Source: Pseudalkalibacillus sp052246725 (lineage in GTDB: Bacteria; Bacillota; Bacilli; Bacillales; Fictibacillaceae). Taken from it: DNA of 64,000 bases. The notes under the pieces were generated by a model. That model saw only the letters and a list, made by a program, of their open reading frames with translations, was not told where the DNA came from and made no database searches. The stretch is from assembly GCA_052246725.1 (NCBI GenBank), contig JBQQCL010000001.1, one strand, 5' to 3'. The position numbers were made by a program, and so were the translations under genes. Below are positions 25,395 to 33,418 of the stretch, one piece after another; within the stretch, counting starts at the first letter, position 1, and each line of letters starts with the position of its first letter.

Positions 25395-26231
25395 CTACTT
25401 TCCCATTTTTTGCTTCAGCATTTTGATTTCTTCTTCATGGGATATGCCTGAATCAGAAGGGGTTTCTAGAATATATGGAACCTCCGATAGATAACGCGTT
25501 TCAAATAAGCGTTCGAAATATCTTTCTTCAATATACCCTCCCTTTAAAATATTCGCATGACGATCTTTTCCTGAACTTAACGGATATTTGGAATTATTCA
25601 AATGAACAACCTCTAGGTCTTGTAAATAGCCCAGTTCCACCCCCTTTTCCCAAAGCTCCTCATTGTTTTCCCCGCTCCAGAGTCCGCTTGAAAAAGCATG
25701 ACATGTATCGAAACAATACCCAATCTTTTCTGGAAAGCTTGTGAGTTTTTTTACTTGCACAAGCTCTTCGAATGTCGTTCCCATCGCTCCAGGTTTTCCA
25801 GCATTATTTTCGAGCAGGATTTTACATTCTCCATTCCACTGTTCGAGGATTGTGTTCAGCATATCGATCATCAAATGGTAACTAGCAAGGGGATCTGTTT
25901 CACTGATTCTGCTGCCAAAATGAACGACAACTCCAGTAGACCCGCACGTATTTGCAATTTCTAAATCATTCAATACCGAATCGATGACCAATTCCTTTTT
26001 TTCAGATGAAGGAGTCAAGCTTGTTGGGTAAGGAGTATGTGCCACTGATACTAGGGAATGTTCCTGACAGAATGCTTTACAACGTTTTGCATCTTCCCGA
26101 TCAAATTCCTTTACGGATAAGCTTCTAGGGTTTTTAGGGAAATATTGAAATGCCTGCGCGCCGATTTTAAAAGCATGTTTTGCGGCACCCGTATAGCCCT
26201 CTCTAATACTTACATGGCAGCCAAATTTCAT
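25395..26231 (-). CDS. nfo: Endonuclease IV (deoxyribonuclease IV)
   Basis: AP endonuclease of the Xylose isomerase-like TIM-barrel family, 278 aa from ATG 26231. Cleaves 5' of abasic sites; needs three Zn. Landmarks: MKFGCHVSI at the start, SVAHTPYPTSLT, GVVVHFGSR, ILLENNAGKPGAMGTTFEEL, GYCFDTCHAFSSG, VVHLNNSKYPLSSGKDRHANI and the terminal ILETPS; the His/Glu/Asp metal ligands in these words are present. An alternative TTG start at 26270 would overlap the upstream gene and add 13 residues; the MKFGCHV start is more usual. Confidence 0.92.
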   Translation of the reverse strand: MKFGCHVSIREGYTGAAKHAFKIGAQAFQYFPKNPRSLSVKEFDREDAKRCKAFCQEHSLVSVAHTPYPTSLTPSSEKKELVIDSVLNDLEIANTCGSTGVVVHFGSRISETDPLASYHLMIDMLNTILEQWNGECKILLENNAGKPGAMGTTFEELVQVKKLTSFPEKIGYCFDTCHAFSSGLWSGENNEELWEKGVELGYLQDLEVVHLNNSKYPLSSGKDRHANILKGGYIEERYFERLFETRYLSEVPYILETPSDSGISHEEEIKMLKQKMGK

Positions 26232-26266
26232 AGCTTCATCCAGCTCCTTTGTTGATGGTTCAGACT

Positions 26267-26899
26267 TCAAGCCAACCTTCTTTTTGTTTTATTTCTTACC
26301 CAAATCCGGTAAATAAGGAAAACGATTAGCAGGAAAAGTACATAAGCGCTCAATCCAGCAACAGTTAGCCTCCAGGAGGAGAAAATGTGATCCCCACCAT
26401 ACGCAAAAATGAACATAGGAGGTAGTTTTCCGATTGCGGAGGCAGTAAGGTAAATCCAAAAAGAAATTTTCGTCAAACCTGAATAGATATTCACGACCGG
26501 CGGTGGGATGACCGGAACTAATCTTGAAAAAAGAATTGCGATGAAGGCATTCTTTTCAATCATATAATTGAATCTATGTATGCCACTGAATTGCTTGATG
26601 TAATTTTCGAAAAATCCAGCGAACATGTGCCTGGCTAGCAAAAAGTAAATGATTGATGCCGTGACTCCACCCCACCAGTTGATCAAAAGCCCGATAGAGG
26701 TACCATATTTTGCTCCCATTAAACCGGCGAATACTGTGAACGGCACGACGGGTACAGTAGCTATAAAAGCGGAAAGCAAGAACATGTAAGGCAAATCGGC
26801 CAAGTCACTATCCTGAATCCATTCCCATAAGAATTCTTTATTCAAATAAACGACTATAACCACGATCAGATAAACAACAAGGATCCACCATTTTTTCAT
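26267..26899 (-). CDS. TVP38/TMEM64-family membrane protein
   Basis: 210 aa with about six membrane spans. The central SNARE-associated/VTT segment is FTVFAGLMGAKYGTSIGLLINWWGGVTASIIYFLLARHMF, followed by FSRLVPVIPPPVVNIYSGLTKISFWIYLTASAIGKLPPMFIFAY. Family members (DedA/VTT superfamily) are linked to lipid scrambling and membrane homeostasis. GGAG stands eight bases before the ATG. Overlaps or abuts the nfo gene, so likely cotranscribed. Confidence 0.88.
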   Translation of the reverse strand: MKKWWILVVYLIVVIVVYLNKEFLWEWIQDSDLADLPYMFLLSAFIATVPVVPFTVFAGLMGAKYGTSIGLLINWWGGVTASIIYFLLARHMFAGFFENYIKQFSGIHRFNYMIEKNAFIAILFSRLVPVIPPPVVNIYSGLTKISFWIYLTASAIGKLPPMFIFAYGGDHIFSSWRLTVAGLSAYVLFLLIVFLIYRIWVRNKTKRRLA

Positions 26900-27004
26900 A
26901 ACAAAAACTCCATGTCCTGATTTATCTTTCTTTTTCCAATTCAGTTATTTAGAATAGTTCAGAGTTATGTCAGTCATCATAAAAACAAGGAGATGATCGA
27001 CAAA

Positions 27005-27223
27005 ATGCCAAGGAAAACGCAACCACATCAAAATTCATCCACTCATGCTGATGGAAAAAGAGAAAGTATCATTAACGATTCTGCACAAGAAGGTGGTCAA
27101 ATGGGGATCTATTTTGCCTCTGAAAATCAACAAGAACAAAATCCTTTCCACCTGTCACAATCAAAGCCGAATGAAGACATGAAAGAGTTTGAAAAGCTGA
27201 TGAGAGATGATGAAATCGAATAA
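27005..27223 (+). CDS. Small hydrophilic protein, unknown
   Basis: 72 aa from the ATG at 27005 (AAGGAG 12 bases upstream; an ATG at 26993 is too close to the site). Very polar, rich in Gln, Glu, Ser and Asn (KTQPHQNSSTHADGKRES, QEQNPFHLSQSKPNEDM), predicted disordered, with no Cys. Composition resembles small acid-soluble or coat-associated proteins of spore formers, but no SASP signature is seen. A hairpin follows the stop. Confidence 0.5.
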   Translation: MPRKTQPHQNSSTHADGKRESIINDSAQEGGQMGIYFASENQQEQNPFHLSQSKPNEDMKEFEKLMRDDEIE

Positions 27224-27244
27224 AAGTCACTTCAATAATTGGAA

Positions 27245-27285
27245 AGGGTTGATCCAGCCACTATTGGGTCAACCCTCTGTATTTT
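27245..27285 (+). terminator. Terminator-like hairpin
   Basis: AGGGTTGA and TCAACCCT arms with additional TCCA/TGGG pairing, then CTGTATTTT. Lies between convergent small genes and may serve both. Confidence 0.6.
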
Positions 27286-27485
27286 CAAGAATTATTGTTT
27301 GATTGTGAGATTTCCTTTTCAGCAAAATACTCATTTGCGGATTCCAATTCTTTATGTTCATCAATAGAATCTCCAGGAAACCTCTCCTCTGAGTCCAATG
27401 GGCGGTCAGACTCCAGGCCTGTGCGAATACTTAGTTTGCCACTGCTATTTTCATGATTCCGATTCTTTTCAGGGTCCTTTTTCAA
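27285..27485 (-). CDS. Small acidic protein, unknown
   Basis: 66 aa from a TTG start preceded by GAGGTGA at about five bases; a GTG at 27494 coincides with the site itself. Highly charged and probably disordered (KDPEKNRNHENSSGK, DRPLDSEERFPGD, DEHKELESANEYFAEKE). No family recognised. Together with the polar protein at 27005 it makes a convergent pair of small hydrophilic genes. Confidence 0.45.
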   Translation of the reverse strand: MKKDPEKNRNHENSSGKLSIRTGLESDRPLDSEERFPGDSIDEHKELESANEYFAEKEISQSNNNS

Positions 27486-27536
27486 TTTACTCACCTCATA
27501 TTTAGCTTGTGTATTACTTCATTATTAATTCTTGGT

Positions 27537-28040
27537 CTAATGTTTAGATCTCGTTCTTTGATCGTAACTTTTGATAAATTTAAAAAACAAGATATAACCG
27601 CTTAAGACAATCAAGTAAACAGAGATGGAATACTCGAGTTTCCATCCTTTATAGGTAAATACATGTGCTTGAAGGGTCATCCATTCATAAAAAACAGCAA
27701 ATGCTGTCCAGATTACAATGTAAAAAAATGTCCACAAGCCTTTTAGATTCCATCTATCATATAGGTAAACAAAAAAATAACCGAATGGAGGATACGTGAA
27801 CCAAATCAAAAAATCGAAGACCTCAAATTCAGAAGTATCATTGAAGTCGTATAAATCAAGCGGTGGTGCACCTAGTATGTGATTCGTTCCTTTTGCCACA
27901 ACCATACTAGCAGCAAGTACAAGGAAAGTGATGCGAACAGGAAATCTTTTACGTATTAGAATGATTGCCAGATAGGCAATGACGAGAGTTGAAAGAATGA
28001 TCCATTCATTATGGTCGAACGTTTGTGGCATCCTAAGCAT
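27537..28040 (-). CDS. CBO0543-like multi-pass membrane protein
   Basis: 167 aa with five hydrophobic spans. Family-like segment FLIWFTYPPFGYFFVYLYDRW with an aromatic-rich motif, and YEWMTLQAHVFTYKGWKLEYS near the C-terminus, as in CBO0543 membrane proteins of spore-forming Firmicutes. Overlaps the upstream paralogue-like gene by eight bases, so the two are one transcription unit. Function unknown. Confidence 0.65.
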   Translation of the reverse strand: MLRMPQTFDHNEWIILSTLVIAYLAIILIRKRFPVRITFLVLAASMVVAKGTNHILGAPPLDLYDFNDTSEFEVFDFLIWFTYPPFGYFFVYLYDRWNLKGLWTFFYIVIWTAFAVFYEWMTLQAHVFTYKGWKLEYSISVYLIVLSGYILFFKFIKSYDQRTRSKH

Positions 28041-28509
28041 TGAAATGCCCGCCTATTCTCATTAATTTTCTATATCCCAGCTGCATTAAAAACGCCAATA
28101 ACAGTATTGTAGACCACTCTAAAATAACCGCCCAAACTTTCATTCCTTCGAATGTATATAACCCAAAATAATCTCCTGCATAGTCAAGTCCAACTAGCAG
28201 GCCTAAAATCAATAATAGAAAACCACCTTTTGCTGACTTTAATCTGATTCGATAGAAGCGACCTATGCTCCAAATGATGATGGCAGGGGTAAAGAAAAGC
28301 CTGCTGATCACTATCGAGGTGATCATTTGAGGTTCCTCCGATGGTTCGATCCATTTTAAATTCAATGAAAATAAGGCAAGAAAGTTCTCATGTGAAAAAA
28401 TGATCATGAACCATACAAACAGAATTTCGAATAGATGAAGCGGATGGTTAGTAGTACAGAAATAAAGAAGAAAAAGCAAGATGACCGATGAATAAACGAC
28501 CAAGGTCAT
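28033..28509 (-). CDS. Multi-pass membrane protein, partner of the CBO0543-like protein
   Basis: 158 aa from the ATG at 28509 (AGGTGAT eight bases upstream; a TTG at 28530 is less likely). Five hydrophobic spans. Includes DYAGDYFGLYTFEGMKVWAVILEWSTILLLAFLMQLGYRKL, which parallels the end of the downstream protein (FTYKGWKLEYS), suggesting an ancient duplication. Function unknown. Confidence 0.6.
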   Translation of the reverse strand: MTLVVYSSVILLFLLYFCTTNHPLHLFEILFVWFMIIFSHENFLALFSLNLKWIEPSEEPQMITSIVISRLFFTPAIIIWSIGRFYRIRLKSAKGGFLLLILGLLVGLDYAGDYFGLYTFEGMKVWAVILEWSTILLLAFLMQLGYRKLMRIGGHFNA

Positions 28510-28609
28510 GGGAAAATCACCTGCTATCAAATCATTTCTCTTAAATTACCCAAAATTAAGGCTTTATATAAAGGTTGTTATATAAAATTGTTGATTTCTG
28601 TTCCTAATG

Positions 28610-28662
28610 AATAAACACCATATTTTGTCGTTGATTGGACAAAACATGGTGCTCTTCTTCAT
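28610..28662 (-). terminator. Hairpin downstream of N-hydroxylase gene
   Basis: CACCAT..TTTTGTC and GGACAAAA.ATGGTG arms form a long stem with one bulge; read leftward it is followed by TTTATTC. Likely terminator of the hydroxylase gene. Confidence 0.6.
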
Positions 28663-28668
28663 GATATC

Positions 28669-29970
28669 TTATTGAAACTTGTCTGCGTCAAAGTTCTGGA
28701 AGACGTGTTTTTCATACATCGGGAATACATCTTCACCTGTCAGATGATTGATAATAACTTTGTTCCGATGGACCGCTAATCCTAAGTTCGTCGAGCCTAC
28801 ACCATGCGAATGGGAAATTCCGCTATGGACATAGATTTGATTAGGGATCGAGACACAAAGACGGTAATCCGACTCGACTTCATATCTCCCCTGGTCATCC
28901 CATGAAATATAGGGCTTCAAACCATTGATGAAGGCTGGAACATTCGGTCGATATCCCGTTCCGATGATAACGACTTCACTTTCAATTTTGAAATCTTTCC
29001 CCTGTTGCCATTGATGACATTGAAGCTCGTACTTCCCGTCTTTTTCTTCTATACCATTCACTTCAGTCAAGGCCTGTATGCCAACTTTCATTTTCCTGCG
29101 TGAAACGGTATTTTCATAAAGAAGATTATAGATATCTGTCACGGTATGTGAACTGATCCCCTTATACAATAAATCTTGTGAGCCGAAGATTTCATCCTTT
29201 TTCTCCTGAGGGAATTCATAGAAATAATTCACGTAATCCGGAGAGAACTGCTCTACACTCAATTTCGATTCTTCCATCGTCAAAAAGCTTTGTGATCGTG
29301 TAACCCAATTCAGACGATACTCATGTTCCATGTGGTCTTTCAATAGCTCTCTGAATACTTCAGCAGCACTTTGTCCTGATCCGATGACAGTAATCGAATT
29401 CGCTTCTCTGCATCGATCCTGGCGACTGAGATATTGAGCCGTGTGAAAAACATCCTGTTCTGGATACCCTCGAAAAGCCTTCGGAATCGCAGGGATACCA
29501 CCTGTACCTAGGACAAGGTTCTTACTTTTATAAACGGTTGTTTCTTCTGTATGTACATCCAATACAGTAACCAAATACAACTCTTCATTATCATCATAAT
29601 CCAATTCAGTAACTTTCTTTCCAAATCGGCAATTTTTCAATTCATTCGCAACCCATTGGCAATAATCGTTATATTCTCTTCTCGGGATGTCTAATCGTTG
29701 TAAAAAATAAAATGGATACAAGCGATTTTCTTTCGATAAATAATTCAAGAAGCTGTATCGGCTTGTCGGATCAGCTAAAGTAACAAGATCAGCCATGAAT
29801 GGCACTTGAAGTCTCGTACCTACAATCAACATTCCTGGATGCCAATCGAACTGCGGCTTTTGCTCGAAGAAAAGCGCATCAATTTCAGTTCGATCATCTA
29901 TTAATGCTGCCAGACTTAAGTTGAAAGGTCCTATCCCTACTCCTAATAAATCATATACATGGTCATTCAT
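28669..29970 (-). CDS. L-lysine/L-ornithine N-monooxygenase (siderophore type), orphan
   Basis: 433 aa from ATG 29970 (GAGGTGG eight bases upstream). Flavin N-hydroxylase of the IucD/SidA/PvdA family: FAD motif GVGIGPFNLSLAAL, substrate/FAD region FDWHPGMLIVGTRLQVPFMADLVTLADPTSRYSFLNYL, NADPH motif ITVIGSGQSAAEVFREL and the C-terminal IIGTGYRPNVPAF with GSTNLGLAVHR. It makes N-hydroxylysine or N-hydroxyornithine for hydroxamate siderophores. No siderophore synthetase or transporter is adjacent, and no clear Fur box was seen, so it is an orphan here. Confidence 0.92.
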   Translation of the reverse strand: MNDHVYDLLGVGIGPFNLSLAALIDDRTEIDALFFEQKPQFDWHPGMLIVGTRLQVPFMADLVTLADPTSRYSFLNYLSKENRLYPFYFLQRLDIPRREYNDYCQWVANELKNCRFGKKVTELDYDDNEELYLVTVLDVHTEETTVYKSKNLVLGTGGIPAIPKAFRGYPEQDVFHTAQYLSRQDRCREANSITVIGSGQSAAEVFRELLKDHMEHEYRLNWVTRSQSFLTMEESKLSVEQFSPDYVNYFYEFPQEKKDEIFGSQDLLYKGISSHTVTDIYNLLYENTVSRRKMKVGIQALTEVNGIEEKDGKYELQCHQWQQGKDFKIESEVVIIGTGYRPNVPAFINGLKPYISWDDQGRYEVESDYRLCVSIPNQIYVHSGISHSHGVGSTNLGLAVHRNKVIINHLTGEDVFPMYEKHVFQNFDADKFQ

Positions 29971-30119
29971 CAGTACTACCACCTCAATTTAAAATCTTGT
30001 TCTATTATAAGGGAAAAAGAAGAAAGAATACACCGATCACCTATTGTGGGACTTTTATTAAGTTGCGCCAAACATAGCGGTTCTAAACAAGATATCCATT
30101 CTAAAAAATCTTAGCAATA

Positions 30120-30204
30120 AAGTAAACTTGGTAAAGCCAAGCCTTAACGCAGGCTTAGTTGTCCTTATATTTAAGAAAGTATTCATACTTTCTTTAAATG
30201 CAAA
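30120..30204 (+). repeat. R85 structured repeat, copy 6
   Basis: TAAAGTAAACTTGGTAAAGCC, AAGCCTTAACGCAGGC, TTAGTTGTCCTTATATT, AAGAAAGTAT TC ATACTTTCTT. The last hairpin is a perfect ten-base stem. Abuts the terminator at 30202. Confidence 0.88.
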
Positions 30205-30240
30205 AAAACCTACGAAGAATTGAAGATTCTCCGTAGGTTT
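30202..30240 (-). terminator. Terminator of the pyrimidine catabolic cluster
   Basis: Read leftward: AAACCTACGGAGAAT, short loop, ATTCTTCGTAGGTTT, then TTTTTTG. Stem of 15 positions with one mismatch. Confidence 0.85.
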
Positions 30241-30254
30241 CTATAAACATGGTG

Positions 30255-30445
30255 ACTTAGCGGACATCAGAGACGCTATTTTTGACGAAAAGAGCTATTT
30301 CAGAAATTTAGCGGACACCAGGGCCGTTATTTGTAGTAAATGCAGCTGTTTTCCCCTGAAAATCAGAAAATAAGGTTTCTGGTGTCCGGTAGTTTGCAAA
30401 AACAGGATCATTTACCTCAAATAAGGTCTCCTGTGTCCGTTAACA
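30255..30445. repeat. Short-phrase array, GCGGACACCAG type
   Basis: Four units on a TAGCGGACACCAGGGACC-like word: two forward (30258, 30309) and two inverted (30368, 30418), so the block is an inverted pair of pairs. Two further units of the same word are at 63926 and 63976. Lies between the R85/terminator pair and the aminotransferase stop codon. Confidence 0.8.
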
Positions 30446-30455
30446 TCATCTCGAC

Positions 30456-31820
30456 CTATTTGGTCAGTTCATCCAATGCGTCTGTCAGTGTCTTGACGAT
30501 GAAGTCCAAGTCACTATCTTCAAGGTTCAACGGTGGCGACAGACTCAATACGTTATTGTAGCCAGCGACGGTCACACCGTTTTTCCCGATAAGCAGTTTA
30601 TTCTTCTTACAAGTCGCCATTACCTCATTCAACCTGCTCGTTTCTAAAGGTTCTTTCGTTGATTTATCTTTTACAAGCTCAATACCGATCAAGAGTCCTT
30701 TTCCACGTACATCCCCCACATATGGATGGTTTTGAAGTCGGGTCTGCAGCTCATTCTTGAGGCGATCCCCTAATTCCTTTGAACGATCGAAGAGCTTTTC
30801 ATCTTCCATGATTTCAAGGTTTTTCAGTGCCACGGCGCAAGAAGCAGGGCTTCCTCCGAACGTATTGACATGCCGGAAGAAATCATACTCTTCACTGCCT
30901 TTAAATTCTTCATAGATTTCTTTTTTCACTGCAGTTGCAGACAAAGGCAGATAGGCTGATGTGATCCCTTTAGCCATCGTGACAATATCAGGCTTGACAT
31001 CATAGTTCTGGAATCCAAATGGTTTACCTGTCCTTCCGAAGCCACAGATAACTTCATCAACAATCAGTAATGCCCCATGCTTTTCACAAATTTCCTTGAC
31101 GGCTTTCATATAACCATCAGGAGGCATTAGAATTCCTCCACCTGTGATGATTGGCTCCATGATCATTGCAGCGACCGTTTCGCTCAACTCCCAGGTCATC
31201 GTCCGGTCGACTTCTTGAACACAGGCCATGTCATGCGCATTCTCTACATCCGCATCTTTCATCCTGTATGTGTCCGGCGGGGATACGTGAAGAAAGCCGG
31301 AAGCTAAAGGTTCATATTTATACTTTCGTTGCGCTTGACCGGTCGCAGCAAGGGATCCCATCGTATTTCCATGATAGGCACGATAACGGGATACGATTTT
31401 ATAACGATTATGATCACCGCGCTGTTGGTGATACTGTCTTGCGATCTTGAATGCTGTTTCATTGGCTTCCGAACCACTATTGGAAAAGAAGATGACATAG
31501 TCACCGCCAAGCATCTCATTCAGCTTTTCCGCGAGTTTGATTGCAGGCTGATGACTGTGAGTCAACGGGAAATATGCCATTTCTTTCAGCTGTTCATAAG
31601 CGGCATCTGCAAGCTCTTCTCTGCCATATCCGACATTCACACACCACAATCCAGCCATAGCATCCAGGTATTTCTCATCGTTGTGATCCGTCACCCATGC
31701 TCCCTTTGAACTTGATACAACCATCGTTGCATTCGGATTATAAGGCTTCATCGAATGCCAGACGTACTGGTCATCCTTTTTCAGAATATCCTGTGATTGA
31801 TCAACTTGATGGGCCATCAT
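30456..31820 (-). CDS. Beta-alanine (omega-amino acid) aminotransferase, class III
   Basis: PLP class III aminotransferase, 454 aa. Inferred to convert beta-alanine (or 3-aminoisobutyrate) plus pyruvate/2-oxoglutarate to malonic (methylmalonic) semialdehyde. Motifs: FSNSGSEANETAFKIARQY, YHGNTMGS, LIVDEVICGFGRTGK with the PLP Asp, and the PLP lysine in IVTMAKGITSAYLPLSA. The gene lies 14 bases after the semialdehyde dehydrogenase gene and ends the pyrimidine catabolic cluster, which supports the beta-alanine role. ATGATG start behind AAGGAGGAA. Confidence 0.9.
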   Translation of the reverse strand: MMAHQVDQSQDILKKDDQYVWHSMKPYNPNATMVVSSSKGAWVTDHNDEKYLDAMAGLWCVNVGYGREELADAAYEQLKEMAYFPLTHSHQPAIKLAEKLNEMLGGDYVIFFSNSGSEANETAFKIARQYHQQRGDHNRYKIVSRYRAYHGNTMGSLAATGQAQRKYKYEPLASGFLHVSPPDTYRMKDADVENAHDMACVQEVDRTMTWELSETVAAMIMEPIITGGGILMPPDGYMKAVKEICEKHGALLIVDEVICGFGRTGKPFGFQNYDVKPDIVTMAKGITSAYLPLSATAVKKEIYEEFKGSEEYDFFRHVNTFGGSPASCAVALKNLEIMEDEKLFDRSKELGDRLKNELQTRLQNHPYVGDVRGKGLLIGIELVKDKSTKEPLETSRLNEVMATCKKNKLLIGKNGVTVAGYNNVLSLSPPLNLEDSDLDFIVKTLTDALDELTK

Positions 31821-31834
31821 TCTTCCTCCTTTTT

Positions 31835-33301
31835 TTAGTAGTCAAAGCGTGAAGTGATCATTTTTTTCCGAGTGTAGAAGTTGATTCCGTCTTTACCATT
31901 AACATGGAGATCACCGTAGAATGAATCTTTCCAACCAGAGAACGGAAAGAAAGCCATTGTCGCCGGTACACCTACGTTGATTCCGAGCATACCTGCATCT
32001 GCTTCTTCTCTAAACTGACGGACAGCTTGCGCGTTTTTCGTATATAGGGTCGCACCATTTCCATAACGAGACTTTCTGATGTGTTCCAATCCCTCATTTA
32101 AATTTTCGGCTCGAAGCAGGCTCAATACAGGAGCAAAGATCTCATCTTTTGCAATCGTCATGTCCGGCGTTACATGGTCAAAGATTGTCGCTCCTAAGAA
32201 GTTTCCACCGTTCATGTCTGACATTTCACGACGTCCATCTCGAATCAAGTCAGCGCCTTCTTCGATTCCTTTTTCAATATAACCGAGCACTTTTTCACGG
32301 TGGGATTCACGGATCACAGGTGTCAAAAGGACTTCTTCATCCAGACCGTCACCGATCGTCAGTTCATCAGCTTTTTTACGGAGAGCTTCCACAAATTTAT
32401 CATTATCACCGACGACAACAACAGCACTACAGGCCATACAGCGTTGTCCTGCACTTCCGAATGTTGAACTGATGACGTTTTGTACCGCTTTATCCATATC
32501 TGCATCTGGCATTACGACATGGTGATTTTTCGCTCCAGACAATGCCTGCACCCGCTTACCGTTTTGAGCAGCCTTTTCATACACATATTTGGCTACAGGC
32601 TGAGAACCAACGAATGAAATTGCTTTGACTTCAGGGTGCTCAAGTAAACCATTCACGACATCATGCGCCCCATGGACGATATTGAAGACACCTTCAGGCA
32701 GCCCAGCTTCCGTCAATAGATCTGCCAAACGGTTCGCTAAAATCGGTGTACGCTCTGAAGGTTTCAGTACGAATGTATTTCCGCAGACGATCGCTAAAGG
32801 GAACATCCATAACGGCACCATCATCGGAAAATTGAACGGTGTGATTCCACCTACAACGCCTAAAGGATAGCGGAACATTTCAGAATCGATATCCTCAGCG
32901 ATATTCGATAGCGTTTCACCCATCAAATGCGTAGGAGCTCCTGCTGCAAACTCAATACATTCGATACCACGCTGGATTTCACCGTATGCTTCTTTATACG
33001 CTTTACCATTCTCTTGAACAACTAACTTAGCAAGCTCTTCATGATTTTCAGTTACGAGGTGATGGAATTTGTACATGACACGTGCTCGTTTTGGCACCGG
33101 TACATTTTTCCATGATTGAAATGCGGTATGTGCAGCCTGGACCGCCTTATCCAAATCCTCTTTCGTTGAGATCGGAACGCGTGCCAGGACTTCATTCGTT
33201 GCAGGGTTTGGCACCTCTAAATCTTCTGTGCTATTCGAGGCTACCCATTGTCCATTGATATAGTTTTTCAAAATTTTCGTATCGCTCTTTGTTACCGTCA
33301 T
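31835..33301 (-). CDS. mmsA: CoA-acylating methylmalonate/malonate-semialdehyde dehydrogenase
   Basis: 488 aa. Oxidises malonic semialdehyde to acetyl-CoA with CoA, NAD and CO2 loss. ALDH landmarks: GGITPFNFPMMVPLWMFPLAI, KPSERTP, ISFVGSQPVAKYVYE, and the catalytic Cys in SAGQRCMACSA. The lack of the usual ALDH general-base Glu (here LSGAKNHHVVMPDAD) is typical of CoA-acylating MmsA/IolA. Follows a strong AAGGAGG nine bases before the ATG. Likely cotranscribed with the aminotransferase; a candidate PucR operator is 67 bases upstream. Confidence 0.94.
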   Translation of the reverse strand: MTVTKSDTKILKNYINGQWVASNSTEDLEVPNPATNEVLARVPISTKEDLDKAVQAAHTAFQSWKNVPVPKRARVMYKFHHLVTENHEELAKLVVQENGKAYKEAYGEIQRGIECIEFAAGAPTHLMGETLSNIAEDIDSEMFRYPLGVVGGITPFNFPMMVPLWMFPLAIVCGNTFVLKPSERTPILANRLADLLTEAGLPEGVFNIVHGAHDVVNGLLEHPEVKAISFVGSQPVAKYVYEKAAQNGKRVQALSGAKNHHVVMPDADMDKAVQNVISSTFGSAGQRCMACSAVVVVGDNDKFVEALRKKADELTIGDGLDEEVLLTPVIRESHREKVLGYIEKGIEEGADLIRDGRREMSDMNGGNFLGATIFDHVTPDMTIAKDEIFAPVLSLLRAENLNEGLEHIRKSRYGNGATLYTKNAQAVRQFREEADAGMLGINVGVPATMAFFPFSGWKDSFYGDLHVNGKDGINFYTRKKMITSRFDY

Positions 33302-33367
33302 CTTGAATGCGCCTCCTTCGTATTAGTCGATCTCTTTACATTATCTATGATTCTATATGGTGTTACA

Positions 33368-33384
33368 TTAGACACAATGTCAAA
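33368..33384. promoter_or_regulatory. Candidate PucR-type operator upstream of mmsA
   Basis: TTAGACACAATGTCAAA. Matches TTTGACAAAACGTCAAA at 42869, upstream of the other end of the pathway, at 14 of 17 positions with identical spacing of the GACA and GTCAAA words. Confidence 0.5.
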
Positions 33385-33418
33385 AAATCCTTCCTTCTAA
33401 CCGACACAATTGTACAGA

